This document shows positions 46,411 to 55,187 of a stretch of DNA of 64,000 nucleotides, in pieces. Both the position numbers and the translations under genes were made by a program. Source of the DNA: Saccharomonospora azurea NA-128 (lineage in GTDB: Bacteria; Actinomycetota; Actinomycetes; Mycobacteriales; Pseudonocardiaceae); assembly GCF_000231055.2 (NCBI RefSeq), contig NZ_CM001466.1, forward strand, positions 2,254,602-2,318,601, read 5' to 3'. Position 1 is the first letter of the stretch, and every line of letters starts with the position of its first letter. The notes under the pieces were generated by a model. That model was not told the origin of the DNA. It was given only the letters and a program-made list of their open reading frames with translations, and made no database searches.

Positions 46411-48243
46411 GTGGGGAATCCGCAGACTCTCGACGTGCTCCGACGCGTCTTCGGCTACGACTCGTTCCGCGGTGACCAGCAGGAGGTCGTCGACCACGTC
46501 GTCGACGGCGGCGACGCGCTCGTGCTGATGCCGACGGGCGCGGGCAAGTCGCTCTGCTACCAGATCCCCGCTCTGGTGCGCGACGGCGTCGGCGTGGTGA
46601 TCTCGCCGCTCATCGCCCTCATGCAGGACCAGGTCGACGGCCTGCGGGCCGCCGGGGTGCGCGCGGGTTACCTCAACTCGACGCAGGACCCGGACGAGCG
46701 CCGCATGGTGGAGGCCGAGTTCCTCTCGGGCCGCCTCGACCTGCTGTACCTGGCGCCCGAACGACTCCGCTCCGAGGCCACCATGCGACTCATCGAGCGT
46801 GGCCCCGTGTCCGTGTTCGCCATCGACGAGGCGCATTGTGTGTCCCAGTGGGGCCACGACTTCCGCCCGGACTACCTGGAGCTGTCGACGCTGCACGAGC
46901 GCAGGCCGGATGTGCCGCGCATCGCGCTGACGGCCACGGCCACCCCGGCGACGCGCGAGGAGATCAGCCGCCGCCTGAAGCTGGACGACGCACGCGTGTT
47001 CGTCTCCAGCTTCGACCGGCCCAACATCCAGTACCGGATCATCCCGAAGCGCGACCCGCGCAAGCAGTTGCTGGACTTCCTGCGCACCGAGCACGCGGGC
47101 GACGCGGGCATCGTCTACTGCCTCTCCCGCCGCTCGGTGGAGGAGACCGCAGAGTTCCTCACGCGCAACGGCATCGACGCCCTGCCCTACCACGCGGGGC
47201 TCGACGCGGACACCCGCGCACGCCACCAGGCGCGGTTCCTGCGGGAGGAGGGCCTCGTGGTGGTGGCCACCATCGCGTTCGGGATGGGCATCGACAAGCC
47301 CGACGTGCGGTTCGTCGCGCACCTCGACCTGCCCAAGTCGGTGGAGGGCTACTACCAGGAGACGGGCCGCGCGGGTCGCGACGGCCTGCCGTCGACGGCG
47401 TGGTTGGCCTATGGCCTGGCGGACGTCGTGGCCCAGCGCCGCCTGATCGACACCTCGGAGGGCGACGCCGCACACCGGCGCCGCCTGTCCTCGCATCTCG
47501 ACGCCATGCTCGCGCTGTGCGAGACGGTGGACTGCCGCCGAGCGCGGCTGCTCGCCTACTTCGGCCAGGACGTCGGCGCGAAGGAACAGTGCGGCAACTG
47601 CGACACGTGCCTGTCGCCGCCGGAGTCGTGGGACGGCACCGTGGCGGCGCAGAAGCTGCTCTCCACGGTGGTGCGGTTGCGTCGCGAGCGGGGGCAGAAG
47701 TTCGGCGCGGGCCAGGTCATCGACATCCTGCGCGGCAAGCGCACACCGAAGGTGACGCAGCACCGGCACGACGAGCTGTCGGTCTTCGGGGTCGGCGCGG
47801 ACCTCGCCGACGGCGAGTGGCGAGCCGTCGTCCGGCAGCTGCTCGCCCAGGGACTGCTCGCCGTCGAGGGCGACTACGGCACGCTCGTCACCACCGATGC
47901 CTCCGACGAGGTGCTGTACCGGGGTCGTACGGTTCCCCTGCGCCGCGACCCGGCACGGGTCAAGGTCGCCTCGACGCGCACCACGTCGGCGCGCGCCGAG
48001 CCGGTGGAGCTCGACGGCGAGGCGAGTGCGGTGTTCGAGCGGCTACGCGCCTGGCGGGCGGCCACCGCGAAGGAGCAGGGTGTTCCCGCGTACGTCATCT
48101 TCCACGACGCGACGTTGCGGCAGATCGCCACACTGCGTCCGTCGAGCCGCGACGAGCTCGGTACGGTGAGCGGCGTCGGCGAGACCAAGCTGTCGCGCTA
48201 CGGCGACGACGTCCTCGACGTCCTCGGTGTCATGGCGTCCTGA
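46411..48243 (+). CDS. recQ: ATP-dependent DNA helicase RecQ
   Basis: 610 residues with all RecQ parts: Walker A MPTGAGKS, the RecQ-specific DEAHCVSQWGHDFRPDY, motif VI (YQETGRAGRDG), the zinc cluster (CGNCDTCLSP with an upstream Cys in CETVDC), a winged-helix RQC domain and a C-terminal HRDC domain (RAWRAATAKEQGVPAYVIF...SGVGETKLSRYG). It unwinds DNA 3' to 5' in recombination and fork repair. GTG start at 46411 (codes for MGNPQTL). Divergent from mgtE; a long low-GC gap follows. Confidence 0.95.
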   Translation: MGNPQTLDVLRRVFGYDSFRGDQQEVVDHVVDGGDALVLMPTGAGKSLCYQIPALVRDGVGVVISPLIALMQDQVDGLRAAGVRAGYLNSTQDPDERRMVEAEFLSGRLDLLYLAPERLRSEATMRLIERGPVSVFAIDEAHCVSQWGHDFRPDYLELSTLHERRPDVPRIALTATATPATREEISRRLKLDDARVFVSSFDRPNIQYRIIPKRDPRKQLLDFLRTEHAGDAGIVYCLSRRSVEETAEFLTRNGIDALPYHAGLDADTRARHQARFLREEGLVVVATIAFGMGIDKPDVRFVAHLDLPKSVEGYYQETGRAGRDGLPSTAWLAYGLADVVAQRRLIDTSEGDAAHRRRLSSHLDAMLALCETVDCRRARLLAYFGQDVGAKEQCGNCDTCLSPPESWDGTVAAQKLLSTVVRLRRERGQKFGAGQVIDILRGKRTPKVTQHRHDELSVFGVGADLADGEWRAVVRQLLAQGLLAVEGDYGTLVTTDASDEVLYRGRTVPLRRDPARVKVASTRTTSARAEPVELDGEASAVFERLRAWRAATAKEQGVPAYVIFHDATLRQIATLRPSSRDELGTVSGVGETKLSRYGDDVLDVLGVMAS

Positions 48244-48670
48244 CCGCCTCTGTACCCGACGACGTCTCCCGCTCGGACACCCCTCGCGCCCGGCAAAGCC
48301 GAGGTGAACAGGCGAATATGAATCGCCTTTAGCAATAGAGCGGGTTCTCATTCATCCCATCGGGTCATTTGCTCTTGCACCCCACAGGACGCACAGCACA
48401 CCGTTCGCCACCGTTCCGAGTGTCCAAGCCTGCCCCTTCGGGTGGCCGATTACGGAGTGCAGCCCTTACCGCTGCGCAAATCCGCTGGTCAGAGCAACCT
48501 CGTACTCTAATCCAGCAACGATAGTGATCTGCATCACGACGAATTAGGGTGAGCCAACGCGGTCGATTTTAGTCGTGTGCCCTCCACGACCTACCGCTAA
48601 ATTCGTTGTCGGTTGCGGGTTATTTCAAACCGCGACAGAACGTCCCTCGAGTCGATAGGAATGGGTTAAG
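48244..48670. promoter_or_regulatory. Long AT-richer intergenic region upstream of the small secreted protein
   Basis: 427 bp without a supported gene and clearly poorer in GC than its surroundings. It contains a CRP-like site (48524-48537) and must carry the promoter and a leader of up to about 130 nt for the gene at 48671. No clear recQ terminator hairpin was seen. Confidence 0.45.
48524..48537. promoter_or_regulatory. CRP-like binding site
   Basis: GTGA-N6-TCAC (with TCTGCA between), matching the core of the Crp/Cmr consensus used in actinobacteria. It lies 134 bp upstream of the gene at 48671. Confidence 0.45.
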
Positions 48671-48928
48671 GTGTTCAAGAAGACTGCTATCGTCGCCTCC
48701 GCCGCGGCCGGACTGATGATGATCGGCGCGCCCGCTTTCGCCACCGAGCCCGGCGAGATCGAGGCCAACGACAACACGAACCAGATCGGCCTCATCAACG
48801 TTGATGACGTGCTGAGCAACAACGACATCAACCTCTGCGACACGCTGGACCTGAACCTGATTGCCATCCTCGGTGGCAACAGCACGGGCAACACGGTGTG
48901 CACCAACGCGGAGGCGAACAACGACTGA
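48671..48928 (+). CDS. Small secreted protein, rodlin/chaplin-like in style
   Basis: 85 residues. An excellent signal peptide (FKKTAIVASAAAGLMMIG, cleavage after APAFA) leaves a mature chain of about 60 residues that is rich in Asn, Asp, Ile and Leu, has no Lys or Arg, and contains two Cys (NLCDTL and TVCTN) that may form a disulfide. The Asn-rich, hydrophobic, Cys-poor make-up and leader recall rodlins and chaplins that coat aerial hyphae, but it is shorter than rodlins and I cannot show homology. GTG start preceded by a weak AAG-type site. It is followed by a perfect terminator, so it is monocistronic and probably abundantly expressed. Confidence 0.7.
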   Translation: MFKKTAIVASAAAGLMMIGAPAFATEPGEIEANDNTNQIGLINVDDVLSNNDINLCDTLDLNLIAILGGNSTGNTVCTNAEANND

Positions 48929-48944
48929 GGTCGTTACTCCAGCT

Positions 48945-48974
48945 ACGGGTGGGAGGCCATGGCCTCCCACCCGT
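48945..48974. terminator. Perfect-palindrome terminator
   Basis: A 30-bp perfect palindrome (13-bp stem closing on CATG) followed by TTT on the + strand, between convergent genes. Confidence 0.88.
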
Positions 48975-48988
48975 TTCCATGTGTGCGG

Positions 48989-49732
48989 TCACCGGCGCGC
49001 GACGGCCCGCAACAGCGGGCCCGCGAGCTCCTTCCTGCAGATCAGCACATCCGGCAGATACGGCGAGGCCTGGTTGTAGCGCAGTTCGGAACCGTCCACC
49101 CTGGACGTGTGCAGCCCGGCCGCCACGGCGATGCCGACGGGTGCCGCCGAGTCCCACTCGTACTGACCACCCGCGTGGAGGTAGGCGTCGGCCTCCCCGC
49201 GCACCACCGCCATCGCCTTCGCTCCCGCCGAGCCCATCGGCACGAGTTCCGCCCCGACCTCCTCGGCGACCCTTTTCGCGAATTCGGGTGGCCGGCTGTC
49301 GCTCACCAGAATTCGCGTCTTTTCTCGAGGACGGTTTACTCCTATTTTCCCCACATCGTCGGTGGCACTCACTCGTTCTTTGTCCGGTTCCGCCACCGCG
49401 GCGTCGGTGATGCCCCGCCCCGCCTGCCACAACGCGACGTGCACCGTCCAGTCCGCGCGGCGGCGCCCGTACTCCCGCGTGCCGTCGAGCGGATCGACGA
49501 TCCACACCCGCTCGGCCCGCAACCGCGCCGGGTCGTCGGCCGACTCCTCCGACAGCACCGCGTCACCCGGCCGGTGCTCGGCCAGCCTGCGCAGCAGCAG
49601 CGTGTTCGACTCCACATCGCCGCGTCGCCCCAGCTCCCGGGCATCGGTCGCCTCGCCCGCCGCGTCCCGGGTCCGCAGCAGCAGCGTCCCGGCCTCCTCG
49701 GCCAGCGACGCGGCAAGTCGTGCATCCGTCAT
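48989..49732 (-). CDS. CysQ-like 3'(2'),5'-bisphosphate nucleotidase / inositol phosphatase family
   Basis: About 247 residues. Metal-binding motifs of the inositol monophosphatase superfamily are present: EES (VLSEESADD), DPLDGTREY and the C-terminal EWDSAAPVGIAVAAG. The DGTREY variant and GSAGAKAMAV loop point to the CysQ branch, which removes the 3' phosphate of PAP/PAPS made during sulfate assimilation. The start is taken as the ATG at 49732; a GTG lies one codon upstream and no strong ribosome site helps. Divergent from the SDR gene with a 74-bp gap. Confidence 0.87.
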   Translation of the reverse strand: MTDARLAASLAEEAGTLLLRTRDAAGEATDARELGRRGDVESNTLLLRRLAEHRPGDAVLSEESADDPARLRAERVWIVDPLDGTREYGRRRADWTVHVALWQAGRGITDAAVAEPDKERVSATDDVGKIGVNRPREKTRILVSDSRPPEFAKRVAEEVGAELVPMGSAGAKAMAVVRGEADAYLHAGGQYEWDSAAPVGIAVAAGLHTSRVDGSELRYNQASPYLPDVLICRKELAGPLLRAVARR

Positions 49733-49806
49733 CACGTCAGGCAGCGTAGAGCCCGTGGGTCCGCGGGTATGCCGTAGCCAGTGCAACCGCCGGAGAGGGA
49801 GCGACG

Positions 49807-50613
49807 ATGGACGCGCAGCTGGCTGTGATCACGGGTGCGTCGACCGGCATCGGACGACAGCTCGCGAAGGAGTTCGCCCGCAACGGGTTCGACCTCGTCC
49901 TGTCGGCCGACGACGATGCGCTCGACGACGTGGCGACCGAGCTGCGCGGCGACGGTCGCCAGGTGTGGAGCGTGCGGCGTGACCTGTCGACCTATCCCGG
50001 GGTCACGGAGCTGGTCGAGCGCATCGAGTCGCTCGACCGTCCGATCGACGTGCTGATCCTCAACGCCGGTGTGGGCATCGGCGGCCCCTTCGTGGGTGAG
50101 ACGCCGCTGCACGACCAGCTGCGCGTCGTCGACCTCAACGTCTCGGGCACCCTGCACCTGGCCAAACGCCTGCTGCCCGCCATGGTCGAGCGGGGCAGTG
50201 GACGGCTGGCGGTGGTGTCGTCGACGGTCGCGGGGCTGCCCGGCCCGTTCCAGTCGACCTACAACGCCTCCAAGGCGTTCGTGTCGTCCTTCGCCGCCGC
50301 GATCGCCGAGGAACTGCGGGGCACGGGAGTCACCGTCACCACGGTGTTGCCGGGGCTGACCGACACGGAGTTCTTCACGCGGGCCCGCATGCTCGACACG
50401 AGGCTGGGGTCGCTGTCGTTCAAGGACGACCCGGCGCGGGTCGCGCGGGAGACCTATCGCGCGACGATGGCGGGCCGGGCGCACGTCGTCACAGGGCCCT
50501 TCTACAACTGGGCGTTCGTGCTGGCCGGGCGGCTGCTGCCGGACCGTCTGCTCGCCCGGTTGCACCGCGCCGTGTCGGCGCCCGACTCCGCCGGGGCCCC
50601 GATCGTCGGGTGA
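49807..50613 (+). CDS. Short-chain dehydrogenase/reductase
   Basis: 268 residues. It has the cofactor loop TGASTGIG, NAGVGIGG, catalytic Ser in VSSTVAG and YNASK (Tyr and Lys), i.e. a classical SDR preferring NADP(H) or NAD(H). The C-terminus has a hydrophobic helix (FYNWAFVLAGRLLPDRLLARL), seen in membrane-associated SDRs acting on lipid-like substrates. The substrate is unknown. The stop lies 47 bp from the convergent DtxR gene. Confidence 0.9.
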   Translation: MDAQLAVITGASTGIGRQLAKEFARNGFDLVLSADDDALDDVATELRGDGRQVWSVRRDLSTYPGVTELVERIESLDRPIDVLILNAGVGIGGPFVGETPLHDQLRVVDLNVSGTLHLAKRLLPAMVERGSGRLAVVSSTVAGLPGPFQSTYNASKAFVSSFAAAIAEELRGTGVTVTTVLPGLTDTEFFTRARMLDTRLGSLSFKDDPARVARETYRATMAGRAHVVTGPFYNWAFVLAGRLLPDRLLARLHRAVSAPDSAGAPIVG

Positions 50614-50660
50614 GCGTGGCCGCGGGTGCCGGTCGTGCGCGTCGGCACACCGCGTTCCCG

Positions 50661-51344
50661 CTAGCGCAGCGCCACCGACAGGGCGTGTGCGATCTGCCTG
50701 CCGAGCGCGTGCGTGGCGTCGTGCGGCGGCTGTCCCACCTTGACCACGATCGACCCGCCGAACGGCTGGCGTTCGACGACCTCGATCCGCTCGCCGAGCC
50801 CGATGGCCCGGTCGGACAGGTACCGCAGCAGCTCCGGATCGGTGTCCCACACACGCACGATCTCCCCCACCGCGCCGGTGGGGAGCTCCTCCAACAGCTT
50901 CGTGGACACCTCCTCGACCGAGCCGTCCACCGCGGGGATCGGATCACCGTGCGGGTCCCGCACCGGGTTGCCGAGTTTCGCCGCGATGCGCTCGACGAGC
51001 AGGTCCGACACCACGTGTTCGAGCAGGTCCGCCTCGGCGTGCACCTCGTCCCACGTGTAGCCGAGCTCCGAGACGAGGTAGGACTCGATCAACCGGTGCC
51101 GCCGCAGCACCGACATGGCGAGCTGCCTGCCGTCACCGGTCAACTCGATGCCGCGGTACGGCACGTGCTCGACCAGGCCCTGCTGGGCGAGCTTGGTCAC
51201 CATCCCCGACGCCGACGACGGGCTCACTTCGAGCCGAGTGGCCAGCGACGTGTTCGTGACGGCTTCACCACGTTCCTCCAGGCCGTAGATCGCCCGCAGG
51301 TAGTCCTCGATCGAGGCCGATCGACGGTTCGCGCCACCAACCAT
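50661..51344 (-). CDS. DtxR/MntR family metal-dependent repressor
   Basis: 227 residues in the three-domain DtxR layout: a winged helix (SIEDYLRAIYGLEERGEAVTN then LEVSPSSASGMVTKLAQQGLV), a dimerisation/metal domain (RRHRLIESYLVSELGYTWDEVHAEADLLEHVVSD, with the His and Glu/Asp ligands of the family) and a C-terminal SH3-like/FeoA domain (GAVGEIVRV...). It senses Fe2+ or Mn2+ and represses metal-uptake genes. Length and the short first domain fit MntR-like as well as IdeR-like members. The ATG has AGGAGG upstream. No metal transporter is adjacent, so its regulon is elsewhere. Confidence 0.9.
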   Translation of the reverse strand: MVGGANRRSASIEDYLRAIYGLEERGEAVTNTSLATRLEVSPSSASGMVTKLAQQGLVEHVPYRGIELTGDGRQLAMSVLRRHRLIESYLVSELGYTWDEVHAEADLLEHVVSDLLVERIAAKLGNPVRDPHGDPIPAVDGSVEEVSTKLLEELPTGAVGEIVRVWDTDPELLRYLSDRAIGLGERIEVVERQPFGGSIVVKVGQPPHDATHALGRQIAHALSVALR

Positions 51345-51365
51345 GCCTCCTACGATACGGACCGC

Positions 51366-51797
51366 TCAGCTGCGCCAGCGATAGCGCACCCAGCCCGGCA
51401 CGGGCTCCGCGCCCAGGTCGGCGTAGAACGCGGCGGCCTTCTCGTTGCCCTCCTGCATGTCCCACTCGACCCGGCCGTCGGTGCGCGCCTTCAGCTCCAG
51501 CAGCAGCTGCCTGCCGAGGCCGGACCTGCGGTACTGGGGCCGCACGAAGAGGTCGTCGAGCCAGATGCCGGGCTTGGCCTCCCACGTCGAGAAGTTCCAC
51601 GAGCAGAACGCCAGGCCCGCCGCCTCGCCGTCGACCTCGGCGATGAGGACCCACGCCTTCGGTTCGGGACCGAACAGGTGGTGGGTCATCTCCTCGCGGT
51701 CGAGGTGCAGCTCGTCGTTGCCCTCGTAGCGGGCGTGCTCCTCGATCATCGAGCAGATGTCGTCGATGTCGCCTTTCACAGCGTCGCGTATGGGCAT
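51366..51797 (-). CDS. GNAT family N-acetyltransferase (diamine acetyltransferase-like)
   Basis: 143 residues. Motifs: IRDAVKGDIDDICSMIEEHARYE at the N-terminus, acetyl-CoA loop LFVRPQYRRSGLGRQLL, and EGNEKAAAFYADLGAEPV in the last helix. The E-H-A-R-Y-E opening and WLDDLFV strand resemble spermidine/spermine or thialysine acetyltransferases. It is transcribed leftwards; the 47-bp gap to the divergent enoyl-CoA hydratase gene consists largely of an ATCG repeat. Confidence 0.85.
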   Translation of the reverse strand: MPIRDAVKGDIDDICSMIEEHARYEGNDELHLDREEMTHHLFGPEPKAWVLIAEVDGEAAGLAFCSWNFSTWEAKPGIWLDDLFVRPQYRRSGLGRQLLLELKARTDGRVEWDMQEGNEKAAAFYADLGAEPVPGWVRYRWRS

Positions 51798-51810
51798 GCC
51801 CGAACCCTAT

Positions 51811-51824
51811 CGATCGATCGATCG
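51811..51824. promoter_or_regulatory. CGAT-repeat palindrome in a 47-bp divergent promoter
   Basis: CGATCGATCGATCG is a perfect dyad within a tetranucleotide tract, occupying most of the space between the GNAT and enoyl-CoA hydratase starts. It could be an operator for both promoters. Confidence 0.4.
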
Positions 51825-51844
51825 TATGGCTAGGCTGCGAAGCC

Positions 51845-52600
51845 ATGGGGCGAGACGTGACGACCGTGGACCTGGACCTCGACGACCGTGTGGCGACGGT
51901 GTGGCTCGACCGGCCGCACCGGCTGAACGCGGTCACACCGGAACTCGTGGCCGATCTGCTCACCGTGCTCGACCGCGTCGCGGCCGACGAGAACGTCGGG
52001 GTCGTGGTGCTGGCCGGGCGGGGGCGGGCGTTCTGCTCGGGGCACGACCTCAAGCAGCCGCCGCCCGAACAGGAGTCGCGTCGGCGGCTGGAACAGCTGC
52101 AGGACGTGACCCGGGCGCTGCGGGGCCTGCCGCAGCCCGTGGTGGGCGCCGTGCACGGCTACGCCATCGGCGCGGGCGCGGAGTTCGCCCTGGGCTGCGA
52201 CCTGGTGGTCGCGGCCGACGACGCCGTGTTCGCCTTCCCCGAGGTGGGCCTGGGTCTCAGCGTCACGAACGGCGCCTCGCGACTGCTCCCGCTGCTCGTC
52301 GGGCCGATGCGCGCCAAGGAAATGATCATGCTCGGCGAACACGTCGACGCGGCGACGGCGCACGCGATCGGCCTCGTGAACAAGGTCGTCCCGGTCGACG
52401 CCCTGTCCGAGCACGCGCACAGCCTGGCGCGCTCGCTGGCGGAGCGGCCCGCCGCCGCGCTGGCACTGGCGAAGCGCGCGGTCGACCGCGGCGTCGACGG
52501 CACGCTGGACGCCGCACTGGAACTGGAGGTCAGCCACGCGCTGATCACCGAGCACACACCGGAAGTGGCCGCGTCGAAGGAGGAGTTCGGACAACGATGA
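51845..52600 (+). CDS. Enoyl-CoA hydratase/isomerase family protein
   Basis: 251 residues with the crotonase fold: AGRGRAFCSGHDLK (oxyanion loop), AVHGYAIGAGAEFALGCDLVVAA and FPEVGLGLSVTNG. The usual two catalytic Glu positions are not both obvious (GAEFALGCD and PEVGLG give one each), so hydratase or isomerase activity is likely but not certain. First gene of a tightly overlapped operon: its TGA overlaps the ATG of the acyl-CoA ligase (ATGA). Probably catabolism of an unusual acyl or carnitine-like acid. Confidence 0.88.
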   Translation: MGRDVTTVDLDLDDRVATVWLDRPHRLNAVTPELVADLLTVLDRVAADENVGVVVLAGRGRAFCSGHDLKQPPPEQESRRRLEQLQDVTRALRGLPQPVVGAVHGYAIGAGAEFALGCDLVVAADDAVFAFPEVGLGLSVTNGASRLLPLLVGPMRAKEMIMLGEHVDAATAHAIGLVNKVVPVDALSEHAHSLARSLAERPAAALALAKRAVDRGVDGTLDAALELEVSHALITEHTPEVAASKEEFGQR

Positions 52601-54129
52601 CCGACGACCTCGTAGGACTGCTGCGGCACGCCGCGACGGCGTGGCCGGACAAGGACGCCTGGGTGTTCGACGCCACCGGCGAGCGGCTGACGTTCGCCGA
52701 GGTCGCCGACCGCACCGAGTCGCTCGCGGCGTCGTTGCACGCGCTCGGCGTGTGCGCGGGCGACCGCGTCGCCGTGATGCTCGACAACCGGCCCGAGTTC
52801 CCGCTGCTCTGGCTGGCGCTGGCGCGGATCGGCGCGGTGCTCGTGCCGGTCAACACCAATTACCGCGAGCTCGACGGCGAGCACGTGCTGGCCCACTCCG
52901 GGGCCCGGGTCGCCGTCGGGGGCGAGCAGTTCGTGGAGCTGTTGCGCACCATCGCGCCGCGGACGTCGGTGGAGCGCGTGCTCACTCCGGAGGAGTTGGC
53001 GACCCTGCGCGCGGACGCGCCGCCGCCGTACCAGCCCGCGCCCGAACGCCCCACCAACATCCAGTACACCTCGGGCACCACGGGAGCCCCCAAGGGCTGC
53101 GTCCTGCCGCACCGCTACTGGACCACGCTGGCGCAGGGCCTCGTGTCGGAGTTCCCGAACATCGCCGCCGACGACACCGTCCTCACCGCTCAGCCGTTCC
53201 ACTACATCGATCCTCAGTGGAACGTCGCATTGGGACTCGCGGCCGGCGCGACCCTGGTGGTGCTCGACCGGTTCCACCCCTCGACGTTCTGGCAGAAGGT
53301 GCGCGAGCACGAGGTGACGTGGTTCTACTGCCTCGGACTCATGCCCACGCTGCTGCTGCGCATGCCGCCCTCCGAGGCCGACCGCGACCACCGCGTGCGG
53401 GCCGTCAGCGCGTCGGCCATTCCCAAGGACCTGCACGCCGAGCTCGAACGCCGGTGGGGCGCACCGTGGTACGAGGCGTTCGGCATGACCGAGACCGGCG
53501 GCGACATCCGCATGGACCCGCGCGACCACGACGAGTGCGTCGGCACTGGTTGTCTCGGCAGGCCCGCGCCGGGCAGGGAGGCGATGATCGCCGACGAGTC
53601 CGGGCGACCCCTCCCCCGTGGCGAGGAGGGAGAGCTCCTCGTCCGTGGCGTCGGTCTCATGCACGGCTACCACGACGACCCCGAGGCCACCGCGAAGGCG
53701 TTCCGCGGCGGCTGGTTCCGCACCGGCGACATCGCGCGGATGGACACCGAGGGCCGCGTCTTCTACGTCGGCCGCACCAAGGACATGATCCGCCGCAGCG
53801 GCGAGAACATCGTCGCCGACGAGGTCGAACGCGCGTTGCAGCTCCACCCGGCGGTGCGGACCGCGGCGGTACTGGGCGTGCCGGACGAGCTGCGCGGCGA
53901 AGAGGTGAAGGCGCTCGTGGTGCTCGCGGACGGGCACGAGGTCACGCCCGACGAGTTGGCCGAGCACTGCGGCACCCAACTCGCCTACTTCAAGGTGCCG
54001 CGCTACTGGGCGTTCGTGGACGCGCTCCCGTTGACCGCGTCCGAACGCGTCGCCAAGGGTGAGCTGCGCAAGGCGGGAGCCGACACACCGGAGCACTCCT
54101 ACGACCGGGTGGAGCAACGGTGGCGTTAG
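52597..54129 (+). CDS. AMP-dependent acyl-CoA ligase (CaiC/FadD-like)
   Basis: 510 residues of the ANL superfamily: P-loop YTSGTTGAPKGC, adenine-binding GMTETGG, the hinge DIARMDTEGRVFYVGRTKDMIRRSGENI, and a C-terminal catalytic Lys in VAKGELRKAG. It activates a carboxylic acid to its CoA thioester. Together with the coupled enoyl-CoA hydratase it resembles crotonobetaine/carnitine-CoA ligase pairs, but a generic short-to-medium-chain acid ligase is equally possible. It overlaps both neighbours: ATGA with the hydratase, and its last codons with the TetR GTG start. Confidence 0.9.
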   Translation: MTDDLVGLLRHAATAWPDKDAWVFDATGERLTFAEVADRTESLAASLHALGVCAGDRVAVMLDNRPEFPLLWLALARIGAVLVPVNTNYRELDGEHVLAHSGARVAVGGEQFVELLRTIAPRTSVERVLTPEELATLRADAPPPYQPAPERPTNIQYTSGTTGAPKGCVLPHRYWTTLAQGLVSEFPNIAADDTVLTAQPFHYIDPQWNVALGLAAGATLVVLDRFHPSTFWQKVREHEVTWFYCLGLMPTLLLRMPPSEADRDHRVRAVSASAIPKDLHAELERRWGAPWYEAFGMTETGGDIRMDPRDHDECVGTGCLGRPAPGREAMIADESGRPLPRGEEGELLVRGVGLMHGYHDDPEATAKAFRGGWFRTGDIARMDTEGRVFYVGRTKDMIRRSGENIVADEVERALQLHPAVRTAAVLGVPDELRGEEVKALVVLADGHEVTPDELAEHCGTQLAYFKVPRYWAFVDALPLTASERVAKGELRKAGADTPEHSYDRVEQRWR

Positions 54130-54728
54130 ACACTCGGGAGCGGGTCCGCAGGGCGGCGGTCAAGCTGTTCGCGGACAAGGGCTTCCACGGCACCGGCATC
54201 CGCGACCTCGCCACCGAGTCCCAGCTGTCGACGGCGAGTCTCTACCACTACATGGGCTCGAAGGAGGACCTGCTCGTCGACATCATGCGCCGCTGCCTGC
54301 AGACGCTGCTCGACACCGCGACAGCCGAGCTCGCCGACGTCGAAGACCCGGCGACCCGGCTGCGCAAACTCGTGAAACTGCACGTCAGAGCCCATGCGCG
54401 GATGCCGAGGGAGACGCGGATCGTGGACCACGAGATACCGGTCCTCTCCCCTGCCGTGCGGCGCTCGGTGATCGGACTCCGGGACTCCTACGAGCGGTTG
54501 TGGGCCGACGCCGTCGCCGACGGCGTGGAGGCCGGGGTGTTCACCACGGCACACCCCGGTGTGACCCGGCTCGCGCTCCTGGAGATGTGCACCGGGGTGG
54601 CGCGGTGGTACTCGCCACGGGGTTCGCTGCCGCTCGACGAGCTCGCCTCGCACTACGCAGACGTAGCACTGCGTGCCGTGGGAGCTTGCTCGCAGAGCGC
54701 GGCTGAGGGACAGTCGAGGGGTGAGTGA
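54120..54728 (+). CDS. TetR family regulator of the acyl-CoA operon
   Basis: 202 residues. The helix-turn-helix is IRDLATESQLSTASLYHYMGSKEDLL near residues 28-55, and the remainder is a helical ligand domain as in FadR/KstR-like sensors of acyl-CoA. It starts at a GTG inside the end of the ligase gene, so it is translated from the same mRNA. The facing acyl-CoA dehydrogenase gene has a 14-bp dyad upstream (56386-56399), a plausible target. Confidence 0.88.
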   Translation: MALDTRERVRRAAVKLFADKGFHGTGIRDLATESQLSTASLYHYMGSKEDLLVDIMRRCLQTLLDTATAELADVEDPATRLRKLVKLHVRAHARMPRETRIVDHEIPVLSPAVRRSVIGLRDSYERLWADAVADGVEAGVFTTAHPGVTRLALLEMCTGVARWYSPRGSLPLDELASHYADVALRAVGACSQSAAEGQSRGE

Positions 54729-55056
54729 GGAAACCATCCAGCTGGAACTCAACGAGGCCGGTGTCTCCCCGAAGCTTCCCACGCCTTCGGACCCGCGCGA
54801 CCAGATCCAGGACGTGCCCTACCGACCGGTGGAGTTCCGCGACGACGATCTCCCCGCCGCGTTGGAACGCTGCGCCGGTTGGCTCCGGCGGGCCCAGCAG
54901 TGGCTCGGGGAGCCGGTGGACGTGCTCGCCGTCCACCTCGACTACGACGAACGCGACGGCTACCCCTACTACGACCTGAAGCTGCTGTGCAACGAGGAGG
55001 ACCTGGCCGGGGTTCCGGTCGCACTCCGAGAGCGGAGCGGCGAGGTCGGCAAGTAG
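54721..55056 (+). CDS. Hypothetical 111-residue acidic protein
   Basis: The GTG at 54721 overlaps the TetR stop by eight bases. The protein is acidic, with a proline-rich N-terminus (PKLPTPSDPRDQIQDVPYRP) and a predicted alpha/beta part (DVLAVHLDYDERDGYPYYDLKLL). No signal peptide, membrane segment or known motif. The overlap suggests co-translation with the operon, and a strong terminator follows. Function unknown. Confidence 0.7.
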   Translation: MSEETIQLELNEAGVSPKLPTPSDPRDQIQDVPYRPVEFRDDDLPAALERCAGWLRRAQQWLGEPVDVLAVHLDYDERDGYPYYDLKLLCNEEDLAGVPVALRERSGEVGK

Positions 55057-55098
55057 TCCGGACGCACACAACACAACAGTTGACGACGAGGTGACACG

Positions 55099-55135
55099 GA
55101 CGCCGTGGGGCCGGGCTCACCGGCTCCACGGCGTC
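55099..55135. terminator. Strong bidirectional terminator
   Basis: 16-bp stem (GACGCCGTGG arm at 55099 with CCACGGCGTC ending at 55135, one G-T pair) and a 5-nt loop, between convergent operons. Confidence 0.88.
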
Positions 55136-55187
55136 TCCGGGCACCTCTGTCCGGCGACCCTGCGGGGCCGCCCTCAGACGGGACCTC

